Source of the DNA: a virus | Direction: 5' to 3' (one strand) | DNA length: 64,000 nt | IMG/VR virus record: IMGVR_UViG_3300047198_000026 | Location: 38,593-102,592 of that record | In this document: piece after piece, positions 24,566 to 34,347 of the stretch | Position numbering within the stretch: position 1 is the stretch's first letter | Layout of the letters: each line of letters starts with the position of its first letter | Notes under the pieces: generated by a model | Told to the model about the DNA's origin: nothing | Database searches by the model: none | Seen by the model: only the letters and a program-made list of their open reading frames with translations | Translations under genes and position numbers: made by a program

Positions 24566-25600
24566 ATGAATGATGACAAGAAACTTCGAATTAAGTTCAT
24601 TGCCGGAGACGTCAGTGGACCCGCCTACCACGATATTTTCATTCCTTCCAAATATTTTGAGCAGTATAACCTGCTCTCAATCGACAATAGCCCAACCATA
24701 AGTGATAGTAATGTCAATGACATAGACATCATAGTCTTCCAGAGGCAATACCATCCTGAATCGGTGTTTATGATCAAGCAGTTAAAGGCTAGGGGTAGAA
24801 CCACTATCTTTATCTGTGATGACGATGTTTGGGCCCTACCTAAGGTAAATCCTGCCTATAGCACCTATAAAGGACTAGTCCTCGATCGATACCAATTGAT
24901 TATGGGACTTTGTGATCAGGTCACAACCTCTACAGAATGGTTGCGCAAAAAGTGCCTCCAATTCAACCCCAATGTTTATGTCCAACGAAACCTGGTAGAA
25001 CCAACTATTACTGACTTTTTGACCCCGGGAAGAGACAATCCCGAGGAGGTCAGAATCCTTTGGACTACTACCCCCCACCATGCTGCCGATGCTATAATTG
25101 TCGGACCTGCCTTAAGAACACTCTGCAAAAAGTATAAAAACTTAAAAATCATCTTCTTTGGTTGGCATCCCCCAAAGACCTATGACTGGATTCCAAGTGA
25201 CCAATATGAGCACTACGCCTTTGTCAATGTGGACGCCTTCTATAATAGTGTGGCAAACTTGGATGGAGACATCGGAATTATACCCTTGGAGGATAACGAC
25301 TTTAATAGGGGCAAGACCTGTAGGAAATTCCAAGAATATTCAATTCTTAAGATACCATCTATGGCCTCTCCTGTGGGAAACTATGTGGATATTCCAAACG
25401 ATGTGATTATCAGAGCTTGGAAGAATCAGTGGACAAGTTGGATTGATCAGCTGTCCATTCTCATTGAGAATCCTGACAAGAGGCAAGCATTGGCCCAAAG
25501 AGCTTTTACGTACGTCCTTGAAAATCATGACATCAATCTCCACATTTTTGAGAGAGCTGAAAATTATAAATCTGTTTGGAGGAGGGTGAACGGAAAATGA
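24566..25600 (+). CDS. Glycosyltransferase, GT-B/GT4-like
   Basis: A 344-residue protein. The N-terminal domain has FICDDDVWALP and DIIVFQRQ; the C-terminal domain has RILWTTTPHHAADA, LKIIFFGWHPP and a late GDIGIIPLEDNDFNRGKTCRKFQEY segment that matches the acidic donor-binding region of GT4-type enzymes. It begins the operon, and the HNH gene that follows overlaps its last codons. It would transfer a sugar from an activated donor; acceptor unknown. Confidence 0.8.
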   Translation: MNDDKKLRIKFIAGDVSGPAYHDIFIPSKYFEQYNLLSIDNSPTISDSNVNDIDIIVFQRQYHPESVFMIKQLKARGRTTIFICDDDVWALPKVNPAYSTYKGLVLDRYQLIMGLCDQVTTSTEWLRKKCLQFNPNVYVQRNLVEPTITDFLTPGRDNPEEVRILWTTTPHHAADAIIVGPALRTLCKKYKNLKIIFFGWHPPKTYDWIPSDQYEHYAFVNVDAFYNSVANLDGDIGIIPLEDNDFNRGKTCRKFQEYSILKIPSMASPVGNYVDIPNDVIIRAWKNQWTSWIDQLSILIENPDKRQALAQRAFTYVLENHDINLHIFERAENYKSVWRRVNGK

Positions 25601-26010
25601 GTTGCGAGTTATGTTTGGGTAGGCGGGGAGAAGCACTTAAAATTGTAGGTCACCACCTATCATATAATCCGGAAGTTCTCATGTACCTTTGTACTAAATG
25701 CCATAACTTAATGCATCTATATTCCGAAAGTCCCATGGAAGAATTGAATAAAGTTCAGGAAGTGTGCAAGCAGTATGGTGCTAATTGGACTAACGGAACG
25801 GATAAATACCTTAATTCAGAATCATATAAGGAGAAGCGTAGAGTTAGTGGGCGAAAATGGAGGACGGATAATTTAGAGAAATCGAGACAACTACAGAGAG
25901 ACTGGTATCATAGAGTAAGAAAATTTAATCCTGAGCATAAAATAAAGAGGAAGGAATGGGATTCCAAACGGAGAAAGGTAAATGGGAAAGAAATACAAGA
26001 AGGGACATAA
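25597..26010 (+). CDS. HNH-type homing endonuclease
   Basis: A 137-residue protein with CELC, VGHHLSYNP and LCTKCHNLMH, fitting a zinc-bound HNH (beta-beta-alpha-metal) nuclease. The C-terminal half is Arg/Lys-rich DNA-binding helix (KRRVSGRKWRTDN). It sits as an intruder between two glycosyltransferase genes, overlapping both (ATGA at its start, 29 bases at its end). Likely a freestanding selfish endonuclease. Confidence 0.75.
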   Translation: MSCELCLGRRGEALKIVGHHLSYNPEVLMYLCTKCHNLMHLYSESPMEELNKVQEVCKQYGANWTNGTDKYLNSESYKEKRRVSGRKWRTDNLEKSRQLQRDWYHRVRKFNPEHKIKRKEWDSKRRKVNGKEIQEGT

Positions 26011-28180
26011 GAAGGGTAACAAGCAGAATCGAGAGGCAATGATTACCACCAGTGGGGCCAGTAGTCAGATGGCTATTAAGAAAATTATGCCTGGTCAGGA
26101 TGTAGGACTAATTGGGGCCTCTAAAGAGAATATTAGTGTTCTCCAAACTGCCTTTGATTGTTGTACAGACAAAGTTCTGGTTGAATATGGGCCTTACTTC
26201 CTAAAGGAGAAGTATGGGATTTTTGTTACCCCAGAAGAAAAGTGGAAGGAAATTTGGGATTTAGTTCCCAGTTACATCATTCTATTTAGATGTGGAAACA
26301 AGGATACCTCTCCCATCTCCGAACTGATAGAGTTTTTAAAGAAGTCTAGAAATGATTATGGTATTCCTGTTCATTACTATGCCGATGATTTTATCTTTTT
26401 CTCCAATCATGGAGCCCCTTTGACTCTAGCCCAAATCTGTGACAGTATCATTGTGTCCACCCCTACCTTAAAAGACTGGTTAAAAAAAGAGGCTAAAGTC
26501 CCTAACCGTGTTTCTGTAGTCAAAACCCATATGGATTTGCCCACCTTTGACACCCTCTCCCCATATATGTTATCTGGAGAAAGGAAGGTACGTATCCTTT
26601 TAACTAGTGGGGGACGACTGGGAACCTTACTGATGTATCAGATTGCCGAGTTGATGGAAAAGAATTGGCAGAAGTATCAGAATGTAGAATTAGTTCTGTG
26701 TTCTGAAGGAGTGGCTCAGTTTAGATCCATTATCAATAAATTCAGGCATCTGAACAAGAGGTATTTAGAATGGATGCACCTGCATAATTTTTATGGGCTT
26801 ATGAAATCCGTAGATATCCTTTTGTATCCTCCTCTTCCAGGTGACCTAGATTATATGCTCCCAAAAGAGCTCCAACCCCTCTGGCTTGATAGCAAAAGTG
26901 AGTTGAAGTATTGTCTTGCCGGGGCTGCTAGAATACCCCTCATTGCTACCCCCACGGCCTCTTATGTTAGGGCAATAAAGCACGGAGAAACAGGTTTTCT
27001 TGCTGCTACAGCTGAAGAGTTTCTATTTTTTATTGACCTATTAAAGGATAATCCGGATTTAAGAAATCAGATTGGTCAGGCTGCAAGAGAGCATGTGGAG
27101 GATGAGTATCATATAGCCAAGAGGTATGAGGAGTTTAGGGACTCTATTGTATCTAACAGAGGGTCTGTCCCCTCTCCAAGTAAGAAGCTTTTAATTCCTA
27201 GAATTGATGGGGGACCCGGGGCCTTCGTCGATTCCCTTGAAAGGCAATTGCCCACTGTTAGCTCAGACAAGTGGGAAGTTGTCCCCTTTGTTGTACCCCT
27301 AATTACGAAGGCTAGTGACTCTGCTCCAGGAGAGGCAATTATGGTTATTGCCTATTTGGGGGCCGGGGAGGCTAGAGTCCTGAAAAAGGATTACCCCTCT
27401 ACCAAGGTTATAGTCAGGGTTGATGGGTTGCCAACTGTGTCTTATTTACCTTATCAATTTAAACCAGACCAAAATATTAAGCCAGGGGATATCCATCCTA
27501 ACAACTTAAAACAAGAAGTGGAAGCTATTCAGGAAGCCGATGTGGTAGTCTGGCAGAGTGAGTATTGCCGAAATCTATGGAAACCCTATGTGGATACCAC
27601 CAAGGGTGTTGTCATCCATAATGGAGTGGACTTGGATACCTTTAATACGAAAGTAGTTTCCTATCCTTATTCTAAAGACAAACCCAATCTGCTTCATGTC
27701 AATTGGTCAGTCTTCCCCCACAAGAGGATTGACCTCCTAGAAGAGGCCATTAGAGCCTTTCCAGATATACAATTTACCTTAGTGGGGAATTACTACGGAG
27801 TGGATATGGCCGAAACCATTACGCGGTTTATGCCCTTTGAGAATGTCACCTATGTAGGACCCGTTAAAGATGTATCCTTATTGGCCCAGTTATATAAGGG
27901 GGCCGATGCCCTTCTCTTTACATCAGAGATGGAAGGTAGCCCTAACACAATTCTGGAGGCCACAGCCTGCGGATGCCCTACCATCTATAATGTTAAGACC
28001 GATGTGGTCAAAGAGATGTTGGGAGAATGGTGCTATGGGTTTACTACAATAGAAGACATCCCCACCCAGTTGTTAGCCATTCAAACGAATAAACAGCTTA
28101 TCCAGACCTCCCTGGCCAATTTGGCAGAGAAGTTTAGTTCTGAGAATATGACTAGGAATTATCTTAAGGTGTTAGAATGA
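25982..28180 (+). CDS. Large two-domain glycosyltransferase (732 aa)
   Basis: Two glycosyltransferase modules appear in tandem. Residues about 55-390 resemble a GT-B protein (RILLTSGGRLGTLL, YYADDFIFFSNHG). Residues about 400-732 are a GT4 domain with VIHNGVDLDTFN, PNLLHVNWSVFPHKRIDLLEEAI and the donor-site E-G-S-P-N-T-I-L-E-A-T-A. The start is very basic (KKYKKGHKKGNK), and the ATG lies within the end of the HNH gene. ATGA overlap with the next gene. Probably adds two different sugars or one domain is structural. Confidence 0.85.
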   Translation: MGKKYKKGHKKGNKQNREAMITTSGASSQMAIKKIMPGQDVGLIGASKENISVLQTAFDCCTDKVLVEYGPYFLKEKYGIFVTPEEKWKEIWDLVPSYIILFRCGNKDTSPISELIEFLKKSRNDYGIPVHYYADDFIFFSNHGAPLTLAQICDSIIVSTPTLKDWLKKEAKVPNRVSVVKTHMDLPTFDTLSPYMLSGERKVRILLTSGGRLGTLLMYQIAELMEKNWQKYQNVELVLCSEGVAQFRSIINKFRHLNKRYLEWMHLHNFYGLMKSVDILLYPPLPGDLDYMLPKELQPLWLDSKSELKYCLAGAARIPLIATPTASYVRAIKHGETGFLAATAEEFLFFIDLLKDNPDLRNQIGQAAREHVEDEYHIAKRYEEFRDSIVSNRGSVPSPSKKLLIPRIDGGPGAFVDSLERQLPTVSSDKWEVVPFVVPLITKASDSAPGEAIMVIAYLGAGEARVLKKDYPSTKVIVRVDGLPTVSYLPYQFKPDQNIKPGDIHPNNLKQEVEAIQEADVVVWQSEYCRNLWKPYVDTTKGVVIHNGVDLDTFNTKVVSYPYSKDKPNLLHVNWSVFPHKRIDLLEEAIRAFPDIQFTLVGNYYGVDMAETITRFMPFENVTYVGPVKDVSLLAQLYKGADALLFTSEMEGSPNTILEATACGCPTIYNVKTDVVKEMLGEWCYGFTTIEDIPTQLLAIQTNKQLIQTSLANLAEKFSSENMTRNYLKVLE

Positions 28181-29034
28181 AAATTCTAATAGGTATCATG
28201 GTGATTGACAGGCCTATAATGACAGACAAGTGCTTCCAACATCTGTTTGCCCATACTGATAGGAGCCAGTATACACTAGTGGTCATAGACAATAACTCCA
28301 ATGATCAGACTAAGGATGTATTGCTGAAGTACCAGAAGGATATTGATTGTCTAGTAACCAACCCATTCAACGTGGGAACGGCCTTCGGGGTGAATGAGTA
28401 CATGGCTTTTAGAAAGCCAGGTCAGCATGTTCTAAACGTAAATGTAGATGCCCACATTCTGGTGGACGATTGGCTACAGATTATGCTGCAGGTCATAAAC
28501 TATCCAGACATAGCCACTGCCAGTGGCCGAAGGTCTTCGTATTGGTCTGACCCCAAGCGATTCACATACTTCACAAAGAATATTGGGGTAGTTGAGAGGG
28601 ATGGTGTCATCCTTGAACATGACGTGACCCTAAACCAAACCATTTTCCCATGGACAATGATTAAATCCTCCGTTATTGAGCAGATTGGGTATATGAATGA
28701 GTCTACTTGTATCGATGACCTAGACTATACAGCCAGGATTTCAGGATTGGGTTTAAAGAATGTGTATGTCCCCGACGTGGTGATTTGGCAACCCCATACT
28801 ACTGAACAACACAATGAAGGGCAAAACCACCCTGAATACAAGGCTAATCGAGAAATGGTGGATTCCCATTGGCCTATGCTAATAGCGGCAGAACAAGAGT
28901 ATAAGGTGTTCAAAGTTAAATTGTATAAGGGGAGCAGGTTTGTTCCTGAAAGTATAACAGAGGAGTTTTACCAAAGGGCTTCTGACAGAAACTTTGACTT
29001 CTTTAAAAACTACAAGAGGAACCATGAAAAGTAA
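28177..29034 (+). CDS. Family 2 glycosyltransferase
   Basis: A 285-residue GT-A protein. VVIDNNSNDQTKDVL is the nucleotide-sugar binding strand; NVNVDAHILVDDW supplies the DxD-like metal site; CIDDLDYTARI is the catalytic ED-like region. Typical GT2 length. ATGA overlap upstream and an 11-base overlap with the next gene show operon expression. Confidence 0.88.
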   Translation: MKILIGIMVIDRPIMTDKCFQHLFAHTDRSQYTLVVIDNNSNDQTKDVLLKYQKDIDCLVTNPFNVGTAFGVNEYMAFRKPGQHVLNVNVDAHILVDDWLQIMLQVINYPDIATASGRRSSYWSDPKRFTYFTKNIGVVERDGVILEHDVTLNQTIFPWTMIKSSVIEQIGYMNESTCIDDLDYTARISGLGLKNVYVPDVVIWQPHTTEQHNEGQNHPEYKANREMVDSHWPMLIAAEQEYKVFKVKLYKGSRFVPESITEEFYQRASDRNFDFFKNYKRNHEK

Positions 29035-30361
29035 AATAATCATCCTGTATTATCCAAGACTCAACTGGATGACTGAACTTGACAAAGGTTGGCACCGGTT
29101 TCCATATGCGGTATGGTCCTTGGTTCCCGGGCTGACGGCTGCTGGCTATAATGTGATGGTATTTGATGGAAGGCTGGATGAAAGGGAGAAGTTCCTTGAG
29201 GCCCTAAAAATGAGACCCTTATTCGTGGGCATTAGCAGTCTAACTGGGGTACAGCTCTTAGATGGTCTGTGGGCTGCCAAGAAAGTAAGAGAGGAAGACC
29301 CCACTATCCCCATAGTATGGGGAGGATGGCATGTGACCCTATCACCAGAGGAAAGCCTGAAAGAACCCCTAGTGGACATTGTAGTGGCTGGTAGGGGGGA
29401 AGACTTGGTGGTTGAGGTGGCTAAAGAACTAGAAAGTAGGTCACGTGACCTAGCAAATAGGTTATTCAAACAGGAAAAGGCATTTGACATATTCCCCAAG
29501 ATTCCGTTCCACCGTGTGGACATCAATAGGTATGGTCCCTTATTTGGGTATCTAACCTCCACGGGTTGCGTCTGGGGGTGTACCTTTTGTGCTATCCAAC
29601 AGGTATATAAGCACAAGATGTTTTTTAAACCCATGGATCAGGTAATTGAAGAATTGAAATACATCGTAGATAATTACAAAGGACTCCGCCACATTGATAT
29701 AGATGACGAACTATTTTTTATTAATACTGACAGGGTAGAGGAGTTCTGTGACAGGTGGGGTTTTTATGGAGGGATCCCAATGTCTGTATTGGCCCATGTG
29801 AATATAATGGTGAAATATAAGACCAGTATCTGGAATAAGATAGTGCTGGGGGGATTTTCTCATATTCTCATAGGGGCAGAAAGTGGGAATCAAACCGTGT
29901 TAGATAGGCTCAAGAAGCACCAGACACCAAATCGGATGTTGGAATTTGCAGTCTTGACAGCTAGGCATGGTATAGCTCCTGAATTCTCTTGCATGACCGG
30001 ATTTCCTGATAGTGATGAGTTAGACGATTTTAAAGACACAGTCATGTTTCTAAGAGATGCTGGAAGTCTTAATCCTAGGACCTTATTCAAAATGTTTTGG
30101 GCCCGACCTTATCCTGGTACAGAACTGTTTAAATCCTATGTTGACTTAGGAATTAGGATGCCCCAGAATTTTAAGCAATGGGGGGATTACACTCTACGAA
30201 CAACTCCTAATTGGGTTAGTAGGGAGCTTGAAGATAAGGTTCATTTCTTTACTGGTATGTTTCAGCCGGCTTATGGTTGGAATTATGACTGGGATTTGTT
30301 TATGAAAGAATTTGAAAAAGCGAGGAGTATGGGACCAATACCTGTCCCTGCACAATTATAA
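29024..30361 (+). CDS. Radical SAM protein with B12-binding-like N-domain
   Basis: A 445-residue protein. Residues 1-135 have the Rossmann layout of cobalamin-binding domains (VGISSLTGVQLLDGL, IVWGGWHVTLSPEE, VVAGRGED), although the DxHxxG cobalt ligand motif is not visible. C182-x3-C186-x2-C189 (GCVWGCTFC) binds the radical SAM cluster, and ILIGAESGN is the AdoMet region. Class B-type members methylate unactivated carbons or rearrange sugars. The start is the ATG in GAACCATGAAAAG, not one 30 bases earlier. In a sugar operon it may tailor a nucleotide sugar (inference). Confidence 0.88.
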   Translation: MKSKIIILYYPRLNWMTELDKGWHRFPYAVWSLVPGLTAAGYNVMVFDGRLDEREKFLEALKMRPLFVGISSLTGVQLLDGLWAAKKVREEDPTIPIVWGGWHVTLSPEESLKEPLVDIVVAGRGEDLVVEVAKELESRSRDLANRLFKQEKAFDIFPKIPFHRVDINRYGPLFGYLTSTGCVWGCTFCAIQQVYKHKMFFKPMDQVIEELKYIVDNYKGLRHIDIDDELFFINTDRVEEFCDRWGFYGGIPMSVLAHVNIMVKYKTSIWNKIVLGGFSHILIGAESGNQTVLDRLKKHQTPNRMLEFAVLTARHGIAPEFSCMTGFPDSDELDDFKDTVMFLRDAGSLNPRTLFKMFWARPYPGTELFKSYVDLGIRMPQNFKQWGDYTLRTTPNWVSRELEDKVHFFTGMFQPAYGWNYDWDLFMKEFEKARSMGPIPVPAQL

Positions 30362-30363
30362 AT

Positions 30364-30876
30364 ATGATAACTCCTAATATATGGTGGGGTGTTGATACTC
30401 AACCTCACCCAGCAAACAGAAGACCAGACATAGAAAAAGCCTTACAGGAGATATTTCCCCTAGGGGTATTTACCTATGTAGACTTGGCCTGTGGAGATGG
30501 GGATGTGATTAAGTATTTGGCTAAACAGTTTCCTGAGTCTAGTTTCGTAGGAGTAGATATGAACTGTCCTGGAAGAGAAGACCTGCTTTATACCCCTCCT
30601 AAAAACTTGACCTTTGTTGAGGAGTTGTGGCAAGAACATATTGACACCCACCCTTCTTATGATGTGTGTTCTTTGCTTAATACCTATCGTAATTGGCCTG
30701 ACCAGTATGAAGAAGAAAGAATATTTTTTCATAGTTGGTTAGACGGTTACGTAAAATATTTTATATGTTCTGTGGGTGGGGAGGAAGAGTGGAAAAAACT
30801 TCCTTGGTCTTATCGGGTAATCGGAGAAGACTTTATGTGTCCATTACTGTTATGTAAAATAGGAGAAAAAGAATGA
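30364..30876 (+). CDS. Class I SAM-dependent methyltransferase
   Basis: A 170-residue protein with motif I TYVDLACGDGDVIKYLA, acidic post-I residue in FVGVDMN, and a short C-terminal strand set. Compact for the family, so it may have no separate substrate domain. It is two bases after the radical SAM gene and overlaps the next start by ATGA. Likely O- or N-methylates a sugar or peptide substrate; specificity cannot be read from sequence. Confidence 0.8.
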   Translation: MITPNIWWGVDTQPHPANRRPDIEKALQEIFPLGVFTYVDLACGDGDVIKYLAKQFPESSFVGVDMNCPGREDLLYTPPKNLTFVEELWQEHIDTHPSYDVCSLLNTYRNWPDQYEEERIFFHSWLDGYVKYFICSVGGEEEWKKLPWSYRVIGEDFMCPLLLCKIGEKE

Positions 30877-31811
30877 AAGTTGGCTGGATACTAATAGGAA
30901 ACGAGGACGTCCCCTCAGCAAGAATTATGGGAATCAATGTTCACAAGTGGATGGGGGACAACGGAATTGAATCCACTATCCTTTACAGACCCCCCTCCTA
31001 TAACCCATTTCTTTTTCAGTCACCTCAAATTGAAGAAGTCATTGACACTAAAGGGGTTGATTACCTTATCTTTCAGAAGGTATGTCTGGGAAAGTCTGTG
31101 GAGTATATGAAGAAGGCAAAGGAGAAGGGAATTAAGACGATTTACATTCTGGATGACTTAATCTCTGAGGGAGTTCCTCTTTGTAAGGAGGCCGATATCA
31201 TAGTTTTGGGATCTGCTTACATTAATTTGGCCTTACAGGCTGCCGGGGTGAATCGCGAAGTGGTCATTATGCCAGATGCCTATGAGACCTCTAGAGACCT
31301 TTATAGGAGGGAGTACAATCCCTATCCTAGAAAGGACAGAGTGGGGTGGTTTGGAACCATACTGCATTTGCCCCAAGCTAATGAGATGCGATCGTTGGTT
31401 GAGGGATTGGGGTATGAATACATAACCATTTCGAAGGATCCTAGTGCCAATCGGCAATGGTCATTGGACACCATCTGGACTGACCTTTTGGAAATGGACA
31501 TAATCCTCATTCCATATTTGGGAAAACTTCCCGATTATGAGAAGGCCAAGGGAAACAACAGACTGACCCAATCGATGGTTCTTGGACTGCCAGTTATTGC
31601 TTCACCCATACCAGTTTACTTGGGTATAATCAGTCCCGGGAGGAATGGGTTTATTTCTTTTAACAATGATGCTAAGGACTTTGAGAACTATCTAAAGGTC
31701 TTGAAGAATTGGGAAGTGAGGAAGAAAATAGGTGAGAATGCTCGGAAGGACGTAGTTGACAGATTCTCGATCGATACAATCGGGAACATATGGAAGGAGG
31801 TTTTGAAATGA
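30873..31811 (+). CDS. Glycosyltransferase, GT4-like
   Basis: A 312-residue GT-B protein. The start (GWILIGNEDVPSARIMGINVH) is typical of GT4 relatives. RVGWFGTILHL opens the C-terminal domain, and SMVLGLPVIASPIPVYLG with GRNGFI is the donor-site region. ATGA overlaps at both ends. Together with the other four glycosyltransferase genes it indicates a multi-sugar chain. Confidence 0.82.
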   Translation: MKVGWILIGNEDVPSARIMGINVHKWMGDNGIESTILYRPPSYNPFLFQSPQIEEVIDTKGVDYLIFQKVCLGKSVEYMKKAKEKGIKTIYILDDLISEGVPLCKEADIIVLGSAYINLALQAAGVNREVVIMPDAYETSRDLYRREYNPYPRKDRVGWFGTILHLPQANEMRSLVEGLGYEYITISKDPSANRQWSLDTIWTDLLEMDIILIPYLGKLPDYEKAKGNNRLTQSMVLGLPVIASPIPVYLGIISPGRNGFISFNNDAKDFENYLKVLKNWEVRKKIGENARKDVVDRFSIDTIGNIWKEVLK

Positions 31812-32125
31812 AGATAGTAGGATCTATACTTGCAATTATTATGCTACTTGGGGCTTTTTTTGGTGTCTATCGATTCCTAGAGGGACATTACGCCTTGGCT
31901 ACTGAACTTAAGAATACCCACGAGTATGCCCAGAAGGTTGAAAAGCGCCTTGATTTTAAAATCTCTGATGACCAGAGGATTTCTTTTCAGAAAGAGAGGC
32001 GGGAGATTGAGGAGAGAAACTTGGGACAGCCAATTGAAAAGTGGGATAAGCGGGATAGAATAAGGTACGAGGATTTAGGGGACATGTTGGACAGGGTTAA
32101 GAAAAACATAGAAAAAATGATGTAG
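31808..32125 (+). CDS. Small membrane protein with coiled coil
   Basis: A 105-residue protein: one N-terminal membrane segment (IVGSILAIIMLLGAFFGVY), then a charged helix (KNTHEYAQKVEKRLDFK) and a C-terminal helix. The ATG overlaps the previous stop (ATGA), so the longer in-frame start is rejected. Similar in layout to the gene at 20379. Possible membrane anchor for the glycan machinery or an accessory protein; unknown. Confidence 0.7.
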   Translation: MKIVGSILAIIMLLGAFFGVYRFLEGHYALATELKNTHEYAQKVEKRLDFKISDDQRISFQKERREIEERNLGQPIEKWDKRDRIRYEDLGDMLDRVKKNIEKMM

Positions 32126-32135
32126 GAGGTTTGAA

Positions 32136-32699
32136 ATGAGACCAGAGAGTGAACGTTTAAGACTTCGCTTAATTGATGAAGCCGACATTGAGTGGTTAAG
32201 AGAAACCAGAAATAAAAACCGTAACAACTTCTTTTCTGCAGAAGAGATTACTAAAGAACAGCAGAAGGCATGGTATGAGAGGTACAGAGAATCAAACATT
32301 GACAACATGTTTATTATTCAACTTAAGGATGGAAGGTCTGTTGGAACCATTGCTCTATACAACATTGATATGGGAACTAGGTCTGCCGAGTTGGGTAGAG
32401 TTCTCATTCTTGACGAGTTCCGGGGACACGGGTATGCAGAGGAGGCTGTGAGGGTACTGGCAGAGTGCGCCTTTAACCTCTTTCGTTTGTATAGGATTAG
32501 AGTCCAGACGCATATGGACAATTTGGATGCCATAGCCGTATATGCCCGCGCCGGATTCAAAACTACTACCAGGCCAATCATCCTCCTCGAGAAGATCAAT
32601 CCGAATTACGATCCCAAGAAGCCCTTGGTATTGGAGAGTTATGACGACATGTCTCCAGATGGCCATGAGTCAACGGCAAGTAATGTCAGGGGGGAATGA
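32136..32699 (+). CDS. GNAT acetyltransferase (RimJ/RimL or amino-sugar type)
   Basis: A 187-residue GNAT. ELGRVLILDEFRGHGYAEEA holds the acetyl-CoA pyrophosphate loop (R-G-H-G-Y-A), and NLDAIAVYARAGFK is the family's C-terminal motif. The N-terminal RLRLIDEADIEWLRETRN resembles RimJ/RimL and PseH-like enzymes. With a DegT aminotransferase in the same operon, acetylation of an amino sugar is plausible (inference). AGGAGG precedes the ATG. Confidence 0.85.
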   Translation: MRPESERLRLRLIDEADIEWLRETRNKNRNNFFSAEEITKEQQKAWYERYRESNIDNMFIIQLKDGRSVGTIALYNIDMGTRSAELGRVLILDEFRGHGYAEEAVRVLAECAFNLFRLYRIRVQTHMDNLDAIAVYARAGFKTTTRPIILLEKINPNYDPKKPLVLESYDDMSPDGHESTASNVRGE

Positions 32700-33469
32700 T
32701 GACTCAATGGGGATCTGTATTAGACACAGTAGTCTGTCTACCAAATTATAATTATGGAGAATTTTTAGAAAGGGCTATACAAAGTGCTTTAGACATGAAT
32801 CCCATGCCAGGGGAGATCTCCATTGTAGATGATGGGTCGACAGATAACAGTGTGGACATCATTAAACGATACCACAAGAGGTATCCAAATATCATCAAGT
32901 ATGGTGTTTTAGAACGTAATTCCGGTGGGGGTGAAACACCTCTAAATGAGGCTATACGGATATCCAAGGGCAAATTTATAGCCCCCATGGGCTCTGACGA
33001 TACTATATTTCCTGATTATTTTGCCAAAGTATTACCCCAGTTTACCCGTCCCACGATAGGGGTCGTTAGAACGGGAATGAATGAGATATACCGAGTAGAG
33101 GAGAAAGTAGTATATCCCCGAGCCTGGGTAAGTAATGATAGGGTTAAGGACTTATTAGAAGCCAATCGGGTTTATGGGTGTGCTTGTTATAGAAGGGAAA
33201 TGTGGGAAGACCTAGGTGGATACGACGAGAAAGGAATGTTGGGAGATTGGGATTTCTGGATTAGGGCAGCCATCCGCGGATGGGAGTTTGCTGATTCTTA
33301 CAGCCCGGGGATTAACTATAAAAAGCATGGTAGTTCTTTAGCCGCTAGTCCACGTATATATCCTGCCATGGTGTATTTGGCCAGGAAATATGAAAGTCTA
33401 ATCAGGGAAAAACAAGTAACAGAGGGCCCTCTGGTAGAAATTCTCAATAAACAAGGGAGTCAACAATGA
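32696..33469 (+). CDS. Family 2 glycosyltransferase
   Basis: A 257-residue GT-A protein. VCLPNYNYGEFLERAIQSAL, ISIVDDGSTDNSVDII (UDP-sugar site) and FIAPMGSDDTIFP (DxD-like metal site) are classic GT2 motifs, followed by GMLGDWDFWIRA, the catalytic acidic region. Overlaps both neighbours by four bases. Confidence 0.92.
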   Translation: MMTQWGSVLDTVVCLPNYNYGEFLERAIQSALDMNPMPGEISIVDDGSTDNSVDIIKRYHKRYPNIIKYGVLERNSGGGETPLNEAIRISKGKFIAPMGSDDTIFPDYFAKVLPQFTRPTIGVVRTGMNEIYRVEEKVVYPRAWVSNDRVKDLLEANRVYGCACYRREMWEDLGGYDEKGMLGDWDFWIRAAIRGWEFADSYSPGINYKKHGSSLAASPRIYPAMVYLARKYESLIREKQVTEGPLVEILNKQGSQQ

Positions 33470-34347
33470 AACTAGAAGACAAGGTTGTGATGGTGACAGG
33501 GGGTGAGGGATTTATAGGGAGCCACCTAGTAGAAAGACTGGCCAAAGAAAACCCAAAGGAAATTAGAGTGGCATTCATACGAGACATCGATCTGTCTAAT
33601 CCACCTGAAGTTAGACAGATGTTTAGTGGAAATACTAAGCCAGACGTAGTTTTCAATCTGGCGGTAGTTGGGTTGATGTCATCCTTACAGGATCCTGCCT
33701 GGGTGGTTAGAACGAATGTAAATATGACCCTTAACCTGTGTGAAGCCCAACGAATGGGGTGCTTCAACACCTTAATACAGTTTTCGTCCTCTGAAGCCTA
33801 TGGAACGGCTATTTCTTGTCCCATGAAAGAAGATCATCCAGTTAACCCAACTACTCCCTATGGGGCTAGTAAATTGGCCACTGACTATATAGCCTTGTCA
33901 TACCAGAATACATTTGGTTTAGACACCTCTGTGATAAGGCCCTTCAATGTCTATGGCCCCGGGAAGAACTCTGGATTAATACCCAAAACCATAAAAGGGG
34001 TTCTTGGAGGGGGTCGTATCTATGTTAACGGAAGTGGTGAGCAAACACGAGATCTTACCTATGTAACTGACACTGTTGAAGCTGCCGTAAGAATTTGTGA
34101 AAATGAAGCAACACGGGGGAAAATAATTAATATTGGGTCAGGTAGGGATCTGTCAATAAATTATATAGTAGAGACAATAGCAAAGGAACTGGAGTATTCT
34201 GGACCGATCATACATAGGGAAGAAAGGTTGGGAGAGGTTAAGAGGCTGGTGGCTGATATAGGATTGGCTAAAAGTTTAATTGGTTATGCCCCCTCCGTAA
34301 GTTTCGAAGAGGGGATAAAACAAACAATAGAGTGGTATAAGAAATGA
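33466..34347 (+). CDS. NAD-dependent sugar epimerase/dehydratase (extended SDR)
   Basis: A 293-residue extended SDR. VMVTGGEGFIGSHL is the NAD-binding G-x-x-G-x-x-G; FSSSEAYG gives the catalytic Ser region; TPYGASK is the YxxxK pair; VIRPFNVYGPG and GEQTRDLTYV are typical of dTDP-glucose 4,6-dehydratase and UDP-glucose 4-epimerase relatives. Would remodel a nucleotide sugar in the cytoplasm, supplying the transferases and the DegT aminotransferase. ATGA overlaps on both sides. Confidence 0.9.
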   Translation: MKLEDKVVMVTGGEGFIGSHLVERLAKENPKEIRVAFIRDIDLSNPPEVRQMFSGNTKPDVVFNLAVVGLMSSLQDPAWVVRTNVNMTLNLCEAQRMGCFNTLIQFSSSEAYGTAISCPMKEDHPVNPTTPYGASKLATDYIALSYQNTFGLDTSVIRPFNVYGPGKNSGLIPKTIKGVLGGGRIYVNGSGEQTRDLTYVTDTVEAAVRICENEATRGKIINIGSGRDLSINYIVETIAKELEYSGPIIHREERLGEVKRLVADIGLAKSLIGYAPSVSFEEGIKQTIEWYKK

